Part shown: piece by piece, positions 16,723 to 26,085 of the stretch
Numbering within the stretch: the first letter of the stretch is position 1
Layout of the letters: every line of letters starts with the position of its first letter
Position numbers and translations under genes: made by a program
NCBI RefSeq assembly: GCF_009767915.1
Contig: NZ_WSRP01000007.1
Location: 23,281 to 87,280 of the forward strand
Source of the DNA: Parasutterella muris
Lineage (GTDB): Bacteria; Pseudomonadota; Gammaproteobacteria; Burkholderiales; Burkholderiaceae_F
Reading direction: 5' to 3'
DNA: 64,000 nt
The notes under the pieces: generated by a model
What the model was told of the DNA's origin: nothing
What the model saw: the letters and a program-made list of their open reading frames with translations, nothing else
Databases searched by the model: none

Positions 16723-17844
16723 ATGAAACTGCCATCATTCATGGATCGCACCGATTTTGTTGTGCGATTCTTATTTGGATCCTTCATCGCAATTGGATGC
16801 GTGTTGGTCGTTTGGCCTTTCGCTACGGCAATTTCCGTTGCGGCAGTTATCGCAATGGTCTCGTGGCCCTTATTCAAACGAATTCGCTCAGCTGTAGGCG
16901 GACGTAATCTGTTGGCAACCTGCATTATCGTGGGCTTGCTCGCTGTTTTGATCGTACTTCCGATCGCGGCTCTTTCTCTTGTTTCCGCGCAGGAAATTCC
17001 GACACTCATTCGTTATATCCGTGATTGGATTGCCTCCGGTTTTAACATCCCCGAGCAAATCAAAGAGATACCGCTGATTGGCAATTGGATCTTTGATCAG
17101 GCTCATGATTTGCTTGGCAGTAAAGAGGACCTTACTGCGCTAGCTCAAAAGCTTTTTGACCCGGTTAGCCGTGCAGCGCTTGCGGGCGCGGTTATGTTGG
17201 GAGACGGCCTCTTCCAGCTCTTCTTAATGCTGTTTGTAATTTTCTTCTTCTACCGCGACGGTGAATATTTGTCCCAGAAGTGCCTGGCGCTTCTGACACG
17301 CATGAGCGGAAACATTGCTGTAGAAGTTCGAAATATTATCGTCAACACTACCAGAAGTGTTGTGTTCGGCATTGTCGGCAGCGCAGCAGGCCAAGGGATT
17401 GTTGCGTTAATCGGCTTTTGGATTGCCGGAGTTCCCGGTGCATTGACTCTGGGCATTGCTGTGTTCGTGCTATCTGCCGTACCGATCGGACCTCCTCTTG
17501 TTTGGGGACCGGCTGCCTGCTGGCTTTACTACAAAGGAGAGGTCGGAATGGCGATCTTTCTGGTGCTCTGGGGCTCTCTTGCCGTATCGAGCGTTGATAA
17601 TTTCCTGAAGCCGCTTCTCATTTCAAAGGGCGCTTCGCTGCCGCTTTCTTTGATCTATTTAGGCGTTTTCGGCGGCATCATTGCCTTCGGCTTCATGGGC
17701 ATTATCCTCGGTCCGGTTGTGATCGCAGTGGGAATCGCCATGAGTAAAACCTGGCTGTCAATCACTGCTACAGTTGATTCCTCTAATCACCCAACTAAAG
17801 CGACCAAGGCCGTCTTGGAAAAGCTGTCACGAAACATCAATTGA
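16723..17844 (+). CDS. AI-2E family (PerM/YdiK-like) membrane permease
   Basis: An integral inner-membrane protein of 373 residues with about eight helices, in the typical split pattern: two or three N-terminal helices, a loop-rich middle (residues 95-150), then five C-terminal helices. The C-terminal block with DNFLKPLLISKGASLPL and FGFMGIILGPVV is the conserved AI-2E transporter signature. Members have been linked to export of small molecules or ion/proton antiport; function here is unknown. It follows the HxlR gene by 112 bp and may have its own promoter. No clear ribosome site precedes the ATG. Confidence 0.87.
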   Translation: MKLPSFMDRTDFVVRFLFGSFIAIGCVLVVWPFATAISVAAVIAMVSWPLFKRIRSAVGGRNLLATCIIVGLLAVLIVLPIAALSLVSAQEIPTLIRYIRDWIASGFNIPEQIKEIPLIGNWIFDQAHDLLGSKEDLTALAQKLFDPVSRAALAGAVMLGDGLFQLFLMLFVIFFFYRDGEYLSQKCLALLTRMSGNIAVEVRNIIVNTTRSVVFGIVGSAAGQGIVALIGFWIAGVPGALTLGIAVFVLSAVPIGPPLVWGPAACWLYYKGEVGMAIFLVLWGSLAVSSVDNFLKPLLISKGASLPLSLIYLGVFGGIIAFGFMGIILGPVVIAVGIAMSKTWLSITATVDSSNHPTKATKAVLEKLSRNIN

Positions 17845-17893
17845 AAATGATGTTGTTGTGACGCCCAAAAAAGAAGATTCGTAAACCGGAGAG

Positions 17894-17912
17894 CGGGCAG
17901 TTAGACTGCCCG
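17894..17912. other. perfect stem-loop without T-run
   Basis: CGGGCAGT-TAG-ACTGCCCG, an 8-bp stem with a 3-nt loop, sits between two convergent genes. The missing T-tract makes a classical intrinsic terminator unlikely, but its position suggests transcript-end processing. Confidence 0.35.
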
Positions 17913-17955
17913 TCAGAACTCAACAAATGCGTTGCGAAAAAACATTTAAAAGTTC

Positions 17956-19194
17956 TTAGGCAGGCCGCGCCTCATTATTTTTCATATCTTTAATACGCGA
18001 GAGCACAATAAGCGAAGCGAGAGCTACCCAGTAAAATTTCACAACAGCAGAATTACCAAAATTAAATTCAGTTAAACCTTGAATAAAGAAAGACATTGAT
18101 ACTGAGACAATGAGCATCCCATAAAGATTTTTATTCCTCCACATGCTCTTAAAGCCAAACCAAAAGATATATCCAAATAGGAGAACAAAAGAAATCAGCC
18201 CAATAGCTCCACTTTGTCCAAGCATCTGAAAAATATTGCTGTGCGCATGCTTTTGTCTTCTCTCTTTCGCTTCAGGAAGAATGTATTCTTTTTGATATTT
18301 ATCCGCATATTGGCCAACTCCGACCCCTAAGACCGGATGATCTAAGAACATGTTAGTGGCGCTCTTCCACATCAGCAAACGCTCAGAATTGGATTGATAG
18401 GCCATATCTGTGATTGTATCTACTCGTCTTTGAACCTGATCAAGCGAACAAAATAAAGATGCACAGATCGCGGCGATCACAATAAATGCCATGGTTTTTT
18501 TGACGGATTTGAGAGAAAACCACATCCCAACCAAAAAGAGCGCTGGTATTACTCCAAGCCATGCTCCCCTTGTCGCATTTAGCATCAGACCTACTGCAAG
18601 GATAGAAAATAGAACTAAGTTGAATATTAGGAATGGTAATTTTTGAGCTCTATTCAGAATTAGAGATAAACACAACGGAAGAGACACACAAAGAAAACCC
18701 GCCAAGGTCATCATGTGGCCAAATAGCCCTTTAAGTCTCACTGCTCCGGCCGGCGCAATAATATACCCTCCGATCACATCAAGCGCACAAGAGATAATAC
18801 TTATTATTAGAAAAATAAATACTAATTTAGGTTTATCAAAGAACAGAAGAATGAAAAAAAATGGAAAGGTTCTAAACACGTAGGTATTAAAAAATACTTT
18901 AGCGCCTTCTATAGGCTCACCACTAAACAGAGCAGAAAGCAGCATTATTGCCCAGAAAAAGCCAAATATCAGAAACCAAGTTCGATTATTTTTAATTTTT
19001 AAATAAATATCATTAATCTTTTTTTCTTTTATTCTTTTTGCCAAAACAAGAATCGCAAAAAAAATGGAAATTCCTAAGAAAATATTCGCAACAGCAATTG
19101 ATAAACACTGAAAAAAAATAAAAAGGGAAAAAGCAAACAAGAAAATGATTTCCAGCCTGCTGAAATTTTGAATTTCTTTTTTAATTCCGAACAT
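17956..19194 (-). CDS. O-antigen ligase family protein (WaaL-like)
   Basis: A polytopic inner-membrane protein of 412 residues with about ten or more helices. The Wzy_C/O-antigen-ligase core is visible as NATRGAWLG, and the large periplasmic loop contains HPVLGVGVGQY and KHAHSNIFQMLGQSG, with the functionally important Arg and His positions of WaaL. It would transfer polymer from undecaprenyl diphosphate to lipid A-core on the periplasmic face. A polymerase (Wzy) or a protein-glycan ligase is possible because these families are hard to separate. The region is AT-richer than the core, as is common for LPS genes. Confidence 0.8.
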   Translation of the reverse strand: MFGIKKEIQNFSRLEIIFLFAFSLFIFFQCLSIAVANIFLGISIFFAILVLAKRIKEKKINDIYLKIKNNRTWFLIFGFFWAIMLLSALFSGEPIEGAKVFFNTYVFRTFPFFFILLFFDKPKLVFIFLIISIISCALDVIGGYIIAPAGAVRLKGLFGHMMTLAGFLCVSLPLCLSLILNRAQKLPFLIFNLVLFSILAVGLMLNATRGAWLGVIPALFLVGMWFSLKSVKKTMAFIVIAAICASLFCSLDQVQRRVDTITDMAYQSNSERLLMWKSATNMFLDHPVLGVGVGQYADKYQKEYILPEAKERRQKHAHSNIFQMLGQSGAIGLISFVLLFGYIFWFGFKSMWRNKNLYGMLIVSVSMSFFIQGLTEFNFGNSAVVKFYWVALASLIVLSRIKDMKNNEARPA

Positions 19195-19528
19195 GTCTTT
19201 TGTCCACAGTAACAGCGGAAGCTGCTGTCCTTGTAAATCTCAGGATATCCATTCCGAGAGAAGATACGGAGGATATTATCAGAGAATACAAGTCTGCACT
19301 TGAACAGTGCGAGTCTCAACAGAAGAATAATCATGAAAAACAACTTAATGTCGCTTTTCCAATACGACATTCACGCGTTACTCCTCATTAGACTCAATTT
19401 CTCGAGTAGAAATACGGCAGAAAAGGATCGATGGGCATCTTACAACTTATGAAAAATACCTCCGACACTTATTGGGGAGAAAACAACCTAGATGCTATTT
19501 GGATCCGGCACCTTGATGCTTCTTTTAT
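19195..19528. other. intergenic region, possible coding remnant
   Basis: I see no recognisable gene. A plus-strand frame is open from about 19200 to a TAG at 19389 without a plausible start, and another plus-strand frame is open for about 40 codons after it. This could be one small frameshifted gene, but overlapping open frames in the same DNA make chance equally likely. No terminator or promoter is clear. Confidence 0.25.
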
Positions 19529-20269
19529 TCACCTGTGAAAATGTCCTCTTTCCTTAACGAGAATAACTTCAACATCCTTATTTTTCACAGCATCCTGGTA
19601 CATTTTTTTGTTGTTCACCTTGTACCAAGGTTCCCAGTAATACCAAACTAAATACTTCTTATTCTTCAGAAGGTCATTCTTTTTAACAAGCTCATACATA
19701 TGACCGTCCATAGAAAGGTATTTGCAGTTTGATTTATATGCTTCATAAATTTGTGTTTTTACATCTTCCTGGCGCTTTCCTTCACCGATCAGATAAAAAG
19801 CTGTTTTCCATCCTTTTGAAGCAAAGAAATTAAGACATGGAACGCAATGGCTCTCCACAATGCATTTATTCTTATCAATACCAGCCTCCTTGACAATTTT
19901 TGAAAGGTCTTCCTCTGCGTTAAAGCTATTTGCTTCAGTTAAATTCTTAACATCAAACCAAGCTCCCTTTGATGGCTTAAGAAACTTCAGCGTTTCAGAT
20001 AAAGGAACTTGACCATCTCCTGCATCATGAGAGTTATTGAAAATTCTGTCTTTCTCGTTGTAGAGCGCATCCATTTCGAAACGGCTGTATTTCTCCGAAA
20101 ACTCTTTCATTTTTAAGGGAGAGTTCACACGATGCAGCCAAAATTTTTCAGGAATATCCTGAAATTTGCCTACCAGCCATAAATAATAAGAATTGCGCAA
20201 CGCAACAAAAGCAAGAGCAAGAACTAGCAGAATCGCTATGACTCCTAAGGTAATTTTCCCTTTCCTCAT
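19529..20269 (-). CDS. membrane-anchored GDPD-like (Menorin/FAM151-type) barrel protein
   Basis: A 246-residue protein with one N-terminal helix (about 7-25), probably anchoring a periplasmic domain. The domain keeps the spaced polar residues of glycerophosphodiester-phosphodiesterase-like barrels: FWLHRVNS, FEMDALY, NNSHD and WFDVKN, i.e. His, Glu/Asp, His-Asp and Asp-Lys. This pattern resembles the FAM151/Menorin branch more than classical GlpQ. Its start overlaps the stop of the upstream phosphoethanolamine transferase by 4 bp, so the two are translationally coupled. A role in handling the lipid or glycan made by that transferase is inference; enzymatic activity is unproven. Confidence 0.55.
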   Translation of the reverse strand: MRKGKITLGVIAILLVLALAFVALRNSYYLWLVGKFQDIPEKFWLHRVNSPLKMKEFSEKYSRFEMDALYNEKDRIFNNSHDAGDGQVPLSETLKFLKPSKGAWFDVKNLTEANSFNAEEDLSKIVKEAGIDKNKCIVESHCVPCLNFFASKGWKTAFYLIGEGKRQEDVKTQIYEAYKSNCKYLSMDGHMYELVKKNDLLKNKKYLVWYYWEPWYKVNNKKMYQDAVKNKDVEVILVKERGHFHR

Positions 20270-22134
20270 TCTTTTCTCTCCTCAAAAGATTTCCTGCCGT
20301 GCAGTGTCTTCAATTCATTCATAGTGCATCCGTAGCTTTCGGAGGAAATATCATTGTTGTCATTTTTGAATTTGCTTTCAATGCCTAGAACGCTCGACAT
20401 CGTGTCAAACAGCATGTCATTAGTGAACGGCTTATCTGAATTCTTTTTCAGATTCCTAACAACAGACGAGTGATCCTTCGCATATTTGTCAGAGAAGACC
20501 ATCCAGAAAGGAATTTCCGTTAAATCCCAGCCAAATTGACTGCTGTCATGAGATACTCCCCTATCAACGCCTTCTGAGTGATCTGCTACATATGTCAAAG
20601 ACATAAAGTTAGGTTGTTTTTTAGCCCATTCATAAATATCTTTTACTACAGCATCGTTATAAAGCATACTGTTGTCGTACTTATCAATTGAAGTTCGACC
20701 AAATTTCTTAAAGGAGCCCGGGTATCTTTCTTCATAAACTGTATGGTTGTCCATTAGATGAAGAACAATCAAAATACGGTCGCTATTGCTGTGCAGATTT
20801 TTGAGACTGTTGACCAATTCTCCGTCGTAAAAGGTAGTACCTGTATCCGTGCCAAAGTTCGTATTAATGAACATCTGATGATCCGCCGTCGAGGCTATAA
20901 GCGTGACAGGCGTATCCCAAGCCGACAGCTTGACTTGATTACTTATCCAATAGGTTTCGTATCCTGACGCATTTGCCAATTCAATTAACGAAGGACAATC
21001 CTGAAGAAGATTGTCATCGTATTGAGACTTAGAGGTCAGAGCATACGTTAAAGCCGGAACGGTATGGGTGTGATTGGAATATGCGTTAGAAAAGATAACC
21101 GCATTCGGATCATTCTTCATTTTCGATAGCCACGGTGTCGTCTCTCGCTTATACCCGTAAGCGGACATGTGATTTCTGTTCTGAGACTCTCCTATCACCA
21201 GGATGTATAAACCTTTATATCCGTCTTTCTCTATAGCGAGTGTTCCAAATTTGTGAATCCTCTCAAGAGAGGCATCTTTAAAGTCTTTATATAGTTTCAA
21301 GCCTTCAGCTAAACCTATAAAGGGTTTAGTGATTAGATTGTGACTAGTTTTACTAATCAAAATGGAAGAAATAACAATCGCAAGCAGCGAGATAAATGCA
21401 GTACCAAAGAGCCTAATCCTTAGTTTCTTTGCATCAGTATACGACCTTGTTTCCTTATTTGTAGTCCCATGATCTGTCTGCTGTGTCACTACTGATTTAG
21501 CAAGAAGAATAACTAAACAGAAAATGAAAAGAGCGGCAACGACAAAAAGCAGCGACGAACCGACAGTCATATTCTCTTTTAAATACGCAAAAGCCTCATT
21601 GTTGTTTGTCTGGGCGATTGCAAGCAAAGTATCTGCAGATAATACGGAACCGGAGACTAAGTAATAAGAGAAAAAAGACAAGCTGAGAAAGGCCGGAATA
21701 GCCATGCATAAGAAGACAAGAAACGCACTCAATACTCGGGCAGCATTGTCGTTACCGATCTTTGAAAAGCAACCCCCGGCAACATAAGGTATTAGCGCGA
21801 GAACAACTGAAATCCCGGCGAGCCAGTAAATAGCTGTTGTTAGCGGTCGAGCAGATATCGAGCCGGCAACAAAAATTTGAATGATGACCGGTATCAAACC
21901 TAAGAGCAGGGACAGATAGAAGAGCAGCTTCAGGCGATAACGCCGGAGTAAAGCGGACTCAATAGACGTTATGAGACCACTGAAGCAAAAGAGGGAAATC
22001 AGCGCAAGGATAAAAAATTTAAACAGTCCAATACCAAGGGAGGACTGAGACACTGTCTCTAAACCAAAGATAGGAATAAAAAGAACTAAGAGCGCCCACA
22101 GTACACTTGAAAGAATCGTTTTTAGTACAGACAT
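20266..22134 (-). CDS. phosphoethanolamine transferase (EptA/CptA-type sulfatase superfamily)
   Basis: Transfers phosphoethanolamine from phosphatidylethanolamine to a surface acceptor such as lipid A or LPS core. The 622 residues contain about seven N-terminal helices (to about residue 262) and a periplasmic alkaline-phosphatase-fold domain. Visible motifs: LVIGESQNRNHMSAYGY (312-328, metal Glu316), the nucleophile region NHTHTVPAL (354-362, Thr356 or Thr358), and VADHSEGVDRGVSHD with the metal Asp-His. The RNHMSxYGY signature is typical of this family. The acceptor is not predictable. It is the first gene of a two-gene unit with the GDPD-like protein. Such modification often gives cationic-peptide resistance. 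Confidence 0.87.
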   Translation of the reverse strand: MSVLKTILSSVLWALLVLFIPIFGLETVSQSSLGIGLFKFFILALISLFCFSGLITSIESALLRRYRLKLLFYLSLLLGLIPVIIQIFVAGSISARPLTTAIYWLAGISVVLALIPYVAGGCFSKIGNDNAARVLSAFLVFLCMAIPAFLSLSFFSYYLVSGSVLSADTLLAIAQTNNNEAFAYLKENMTVGSSLLFVVAALFIFCLVILLAKSVVTQQTDHGTTNKETRSYTDAKKLRIRLFGTAFISLLAIVISSILISKTSHNLITKPFIGLAEGLKLYKDFKDASLERIHKFGTLAIEKDGYKGLYILVIGESQNRNHMSAYGYKRETTPWLSKMKNDPNAVIFSNAYSNHTHTVPALTYALTSKSQYDDNLLQDCPSLIELANASGYETYWISNQVKLSAWDTPVTLIASTADHQMFINTNFGTDTGTTFYDGELVNSLKNLHSNSDRILIVLHLMDNHTVYEERYPGSFKKFGRTSIDKYDNSMLYNDAVVKDIYEWAKKQPNFMSLTYVADHSEGVDRGVSHDSSQFGWDLTEIPFWMVFSDKYAKDHSSVVRNLKKNSDKPFTNDMLFDTMSSVLGIESKFKNDNNDISSESYGCTMNELKTLHGRKSFEERKE

Positions 22135-22354
22135 AAATTTTTATTTAGTATTAGTAGGTAAGCCTATTTTTAGGCAAACGCATTAGACGTCATAATTATA
22201 AATACGCGATTCAAATTGAACCGTTTTTGATTCCCCTCTTTTTACTGGAGAAATCTGCTGAGAAAAAATCAAGAACGTCATTGCTGTTTCTGGCCATTGC
22301 ATGTGTTATTGCGTCTATACTTCCTCTATCTACATTCCCCGGATCGATAAAACT

Positions 22355-23818
22355 ATGTCAGCCAAAGATCAGACAATCATCGGACTTTGCCAAGTCGGTT
22401 CCCCTGCCCCCTTTGTTAAAGCCCTGAAAGAAAAAATCGCGAATACCTACTTACCCGACGGTACAAAAGCCATCCTCAAAACCGTCGATTTTGAGTGGCA
22501 GAGCCCAAATAGCGATGCTTCTAAACTCGTACGCGACGGAGATTTCAAGATCCGCGCCTTCGAAGAAGTCAGCCGACTGAGAGCCGCTGGTGCTAAGGTC
22601 GCAGCTGTGACAAACTGCCGCACTCTCGGTTTTAAAAATGAGCTTCAGGAAGAAATCACAACGCCGATTACTGACTTCCCCACTGCATGCGCGCATGCCG
22701 TCTCTGAGAACCCGAATTTAAAACTCGGCTATTTGGGAAGCACTTCCGCTCCGAAGGCAGCTGCGATCAAAGAAGCGGTTGAAAAGGTCTTCAAGCCGCA
22801 GTGGGTTGATCTTGACAAGTCTTTCGACCCGATCGTTGAAGAAATCCAGGAACTGCTCCATAAGGGCAAATCTTCCGATGAAAAGGAAGCGCTCGATAAA
22901 CTCGCCATGCTCTGCTCCGAATTAGTCAGAGGCGGCGCAGAAAAAATCCTTCCGACCTGCGGCCTTCAGGCACTTCTCTCGGAAGCTTTAAACGCCAAAG
23001 GCTATCCGGTTATCGATGTCGTCAAAGCCTTCGCTGATTATCTCTGCTTCACCGAGTGGCACAACCTTCCGAAACCCTTCAAGATCGGTATTGTGGGCGG
23101 CCTCGGACCGGCTGCGACTGTTGACCTGTACGATAAAATTACGCGCTTTACACTGGCTAAAACCGATCAAAAGCATATTAAAGTCGCGGTTGAGCAGAAC
23201 CCTCAGGTTCCTGACCGCACGAAATACCTGCTCGAAGGCGGTGTTGACCCGACACTTGCCTTATACCAGGCCTGTAAACGACTGGAAAACGATGACGTCG
23301 ACGCCATCGTAATCGCCTGCAACACAGCCCACGCTTACTTCGAAACCATCCTTCCTCATTTGTCCGTCCCGCTCATCAATATGCAGCAGGTCACACTCGA
23401 AGAGATTATCGAGAAGTACGGTAAAAACGCAGTGGTCGGCCTTATGGCCACCGACGGCACCATCCAAACCGGAATTTATTCTAATAAGGCTAAGAGCATG
23501 AATCTTTCCATGGTCACGCCGGATAAGGAATATCAGGCGCTTGTCATGGAAGCGATTTACGGTGAGCTCGGCGCGAAAGCCGGTTACACCGAAGGACACT
23601 GCAAAGAGGTTCTTCTGAAGGCAGCCCGCCACCTCGCTAAGGAAAAAGGTGCGACTGTTCTCGTACTCGGCTGTACGGAACTCCCTCTGATTCTTGATGA
23701 GACAGACAATCTCGATCTTGGCGACTGCAGCGCGGCTGTTATTGACCCGACATCTTCTCTCTCCCGAAGAGTTGTGAAGGTTGCCGAAGAGATCATTAAG
23801 ATCCGAGGACGCCGCTAG
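22355..23818 (+). CDS. tandem Asp/Glu racemase-family protein (two fused domains)
   Basis: Two aspartate/glutamate racemase-like domains in one 487-residue chain. Each domain has its own pair of catalytic-type cysteines: Cys88 (VTNCRT) and Cys202 (PTCGLQ) in the N-terminal half, Cys322 (ACNTAH) and Cys440 (LGCTEL) in the C-terminal half. The C-terminal half has the classical motif set and is preceded by GIVGGLGPAAT (245-255). The N-terminal half is divergent. The start at 22355 is chosen over an upstream ATG at 22301 because the extension is unlike the family. Single-domain racemases are about 230 residues, so this is a real fusion. Substrate unknown; amino-acid racemisation or a related isomerase is likely. 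Confidence 0.8.
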   Translation: MSAKDQTIIGLCQVGSPAPFVKALKEKIANTYLPDGTKAILKTVDFEWQSPNSDASKLVRDGDFKIRAFEEVSRLRAAGAKVAAVTNCRTLGFKNELQEEITTPITDFPTACAHAVSENPNLKLGYLGSTSAPKAAAIKEAVEKVFKPQWVDLDKSFDPIVEEIQELLHKGKSSDEKEALDKLAMLCSELVRGGAEKILPTCGLQALLSEALNAKGYPVIDVVKAFADYLCFTEWHNLPKPFKIGIVGGLGPAATVDLYDKITRFTLAKTDQKHIKVAVEQNPQVPDRTKYLLEGGVDPTLALYQACKRLENDDVDAIVIACNTAHAYFETILPHLSVPLINMQQVTLEEIIEKYGKNAVVGLMATDGTIQTGIYSNKAKSMNLSMVTPDKEYQALVMEAIYGELGAKAGYTEGHCKEVLLKAARHLAKEKGATVLVLGCTELPLILDETDNLDLGDCSAAVIDPTSSLSRRVVKVAEEIIKIRGRR

Positions 23819-23832
23819 AGTTTTTAATTTTT

Positions 23833-23856
23833 CCCGCCTTTCACGGCGGGATTTTT
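23833..23856 (+). terminator. Rho-independent terminator after the racemase gene
   Basis: CCCGCC-TTTCAC-GGCGGG followed by ATTTTT, 14 bp past the stop codon and 16 bp before the next start. Readthrough into the dehydrogenase is possible. Confidence 0.8.
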
Positions 23857-23872
23857 ATGGAGTAAGTAAGCT

Positions 23873-24793
23873 ATGAACTTCTTCCCTAAAACAGATTACA
23901 CACCGATTCCGGCCGGAACTAAAGCCGCTTTTATCGGCCTTGGTGTCATGGGCAGTCCAATGGCCGCGCATTTGAAAGCGGCCGGGTGCGAAATGACTGT
24001 CTACAACCGAACCACGTCAAAAGCGAAAGACTGGATTGAAACCTTCGGCGGCAAATACGCCTCAACTCCTGCAGAAGCAGCCAAAGACGCAGACATCGTT
24101 TTTACATGCGTTGGCAATGATGAAGACCTCAGAAGCGTTCTATTAGGAGAAAACGGCGCTTTTGCCGGAATGAAGAAAGGAGCTGTTCTTTGGGATGCAA
24201 CTACCGACTCTGCAGAGGTAGCCCAGGAAATGTACGCCAAAGCTAAGCAACTCGGCCTGAGTTTTGTAGACGCTCCGGTTTCCGGAGGACAGGCAGGTGC
24301 GGAAAACGGCGTTCTGACTGTTATGTGCGGCGGTGACGAAGATGTTATCGAGCGCTGCACGCCAATCGCATCCGCTTTTGCCTGTTCCGTCAAAAGAATC
24401 GGAGATAGCGGCAGCGGCCAGCTTGCCAAGATGTGCAACCAGATTTGCATCGCAGGAATCCTGCAGGGACTCTCTGAAGCGATCGCCTTTGGTAAAACCG
24501 CGAACCTGAATATGGAACTCGTTTTGGAAGTTATCGGCAAAGGCGCCGCAGGTTCCTGGCAAATGAACGGCAGAGGAAAATCTATGATTGAGAACCAATT
24601 TAATTTTGGTTTTGCCGTGGATTGGATGCGCAAGGATTTAGGCATTGCGCTCAGTCAGGCTCGACGCAGCGGTGCGTCGCTTCCGCTTACCGCGCTGGTG
24701 GATCAGTTCTATGGTGACATTCAGAACATGGGCGGCGGAAGATTAGATACGTCAAGCCTCATTCTGCGACTAAATCAAAAGCCGAAGCAATAA
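23873..24793 (+). CDS. NAD(P)-dependent beta-hydroxyacid dehydrogenase (GarR/HIBADH family)
   Basis: Oxidises or reduces a beta-hydroxy acid at a cytosolic NAD(P) site. The Rossmann motif GLGVMGSPMA is at 22-31, the substrate signature DAPVSGG at 133-139, and the catalytic lysine Lys186 in GSGQLAKMCNQ. The 306-residue length fits 3-hydroxyisobutyrate dehydrogenase, tartronate semialdehyde reductase and relatives; these cannot be separated here. An N-terminal extension of about 16 residues precedes the Rossmann fold. It follows the racemase gene across a terminator, so expression may be partly separate. A functional link with the racemase is only suggested by proximity. Confidence 0.88.
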   Translation: MNFFPKTDYTPIPAGTKAAFIGLGVMGSPMAAHLKAAGCEMTVYNRTTSKAKDWIETFGGKYASTPAEAAKDADIVFTCVGNDEDLRSVLLGENGAFAGMKKGAVLWDATTDSAEVAQEMYAKAKQLGLSFVDAPVSGGQAGAENGVLTVMCGGDEDVIERCTPIASAFACSVKRIGDSGSGQLAKMCNQICIAGILQGLSEAIAFGKTANLNMELVLEVIGKGAAGSWQMNGRGKSMIENQFNFGFAVDWMRKDLGIALSQARRSGASLPLTALVDQFYGDIQNMGGGRLDTSSLILRLNQKPKQ

Positions 24794-24801
24794 ACAACAG
24801 A

Positions 24802-24817
24802 GCCCGCAAATGCGGGC
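24802..24817 (-). terminator. stem-loop between convergent genes, likely orn terminator
   Basis: GCCCGCA-AA-TGCGGGC with a T-rich tail on the minus strand (CTCTGTTGTTT), directly after orn. Confidence 0.5.
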
Positions 24818-24823
24818 CCGTCC

Positions 24824-25402
24824 CTAAATCTTCATCACTTCCTGCCGATAAAACCTCAACTCTTCAATCGAATCGTAGATGTCTGACAAAGCCTCATGTT
24901 TGGAAGTCTTCTGATACTTTTTACCCACTTCCGGAGCCCAGCGCTTAACACATTCCTTAAAGGAAGAGACATCCAGATTGCGGTAGTGAAGAAACTGCTC
25001 CAAATCCGGCATCCATCTCGCCATAAATCTTCTGTCCTGACCAATGGAATTCCCACAAAGCGGACTCTTGCCTGCCGGTACATATTGAGAGAAGAAATCA
25101 ATATAAATTTTCGCGGCTTCGGCTTCACCAACCGTGCTCTTCAGCACGCGATCAACTAATCCGCTTCTTGTATGTGTCGCTGTGTTCCACGAGTCCATCG
25201 TATCGAGAACGGCTTTATCCTGATGAATCGCAATAACTGGACCCTCTGCGATCACATTCAGCTGCGGATCCGTGATGATCGCGGCCAGCTCAATAATACG
25301 GTTAATCTGAGGCTCCAGGCCTGTCATTTCCAGATCCATCCAGATTAAATTCTGTTCATTAAAAAGCGGGCTTCTCTCGCTTTTAAATTCATTGACTGAC
25401 AT
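24824..25402 (-). CDS. orn: oligoribonuclease
   Basis: A 3'-5' exonuclease that degrades RNA oligomers of two to five nucleotides (and pGpG) to mononucleotides, essential in many proteobacteria. It is a DEDDh enzyme: Asp23 and Glu25 in WMDLEMTGL, a middle Asp in NSIGQDRRF, and the C-terminal [14 protein letters not shown] with His and Asp. The 192-residue length is typical. The divergent gene order around it (M48 peptidase and rsgA on the other strand) is a common betaproteobacterial arrangement, here interrupted by a small His-rich gene. Confidence 0.96.
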   Translation of the reverse strand: MSVNEFKSERSPLFNEQNLIWMDLEMTGLEPQINRIIELAAIITDPQLNVIAEGPVIAIHQDKAVLDTMDSWNTATHTRSGLVDRVLKSTVGEAEAAKIYIDFFSQYVPAGKSPLCGNSIGQDRRFMARWMPDLEQFLHYRNLDVSSFKECVKRWAPEVGKKYQKTSKHEALSDIYDSIEELRFYRQEVMKI

Positions 25403-25469
25403 TCCAAAATTCTCACAAAACGAATGGACGCATTTTAATGCATCGAATTATGCGCTTGCTTGATCGCGC

Positions 25470-25919
25470 TTAATCATCGTCATGCTTGTGATGTTTTTTC
25501 CATTTTTTATGCTTATGAAAATCATGCCCATGATGATGATCATCATGGTCAAAATGCGGGCGGTGATGTGGATGGTGGTGTTTCACGTAATGCTTATCGT
25601 ACCAAGGGCGTTGGACGAAATACACAGGTCTTGAACACGCATCGTAGCGGTCGCAATACCTATCCCAATGTTTTCTGTGTTCCAAAGGAACAGTAAGATA
25701 AATCGGACCGACACCCGGAATTGCCGTCCCTACTGCAATAACCGGATTACTGTTAAAAACCTGAGGCACGACACCCTGAATTGGAAGAATCCCATAATAT
25801 CCCGGGGCTCCGACACCGACATTTACATCAAGATGAATACCGGCTTGTGCGATAGGTGATGAAAAATGAAGTACACAAACTGATAAACAGCATGCGCTTA
25901 AAATTTTTCTGAAATTCAT
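25470..25919 (-). CDS. secreted His-rich protein
   Basis: A 149-residue protein with a Sec signal peptide (about 1-26, cleavage after AQA). The middle part is Gly/Pro/Val rich (GVGAPGYYGILPIQG). The last 40 residues are dominated by His, Asp and Lys (HHHPHHRPHFDHDDHHHGH and a KKWKKHHKH end), a composition able to bind Ni, Zn or Cu. No enzyme motif is seen. Two cysteines lie in YCDRYDACSR. It interrupts the orn/M48 neighbourhood and has its own ribosome site (AGGAGCTTCC region reads weakly). A periplasmic metal buffer is a reasonable but unproven idea. Confidence 0.75.
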   Translation of the reverse strand: MNFRKILSACCLSVCVLHFSSPIAQAGIHLDVNVGVGAPGYYGILPIQGVVPQVFNSNPVIAVGTAIPGVGPIYLTVPLEHRKHWDRYCDRYDACSRPVYFVQRPWYDKHYVKHHHPHHRPHFDHDDHHHGHDFHKHKKWKKHHKHDDD

Positions 25920-26085
25920 AGGAAGCTCCTTCCATGTCTTTTCGTTTTAAGTATAGAGATTCCGTCTGTCACTGCTTTTTGCTCAAACCACTCTGAGCGT
26001 TTTAGCGATTAATAATCCTGCAGCTGTCCGTTTCTCTGCAAAATGCGCTATCTTTGCTCTTACATCGGACTATAAATATCCAAAA

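Noticed and set aside
17894..17912. Intrinsic terminator after the AI-2E permease
   Set aside because: The stem is perfect but there is no T-run on either strand, so it is listed only as a stem-loop.
19200..19528. Possible small plus-strand gene between waaL and the GDPD-like gene
   Set aside because: No start codon with a ribosome site, and several frames look equally open, so chance is as likely as a remnant.
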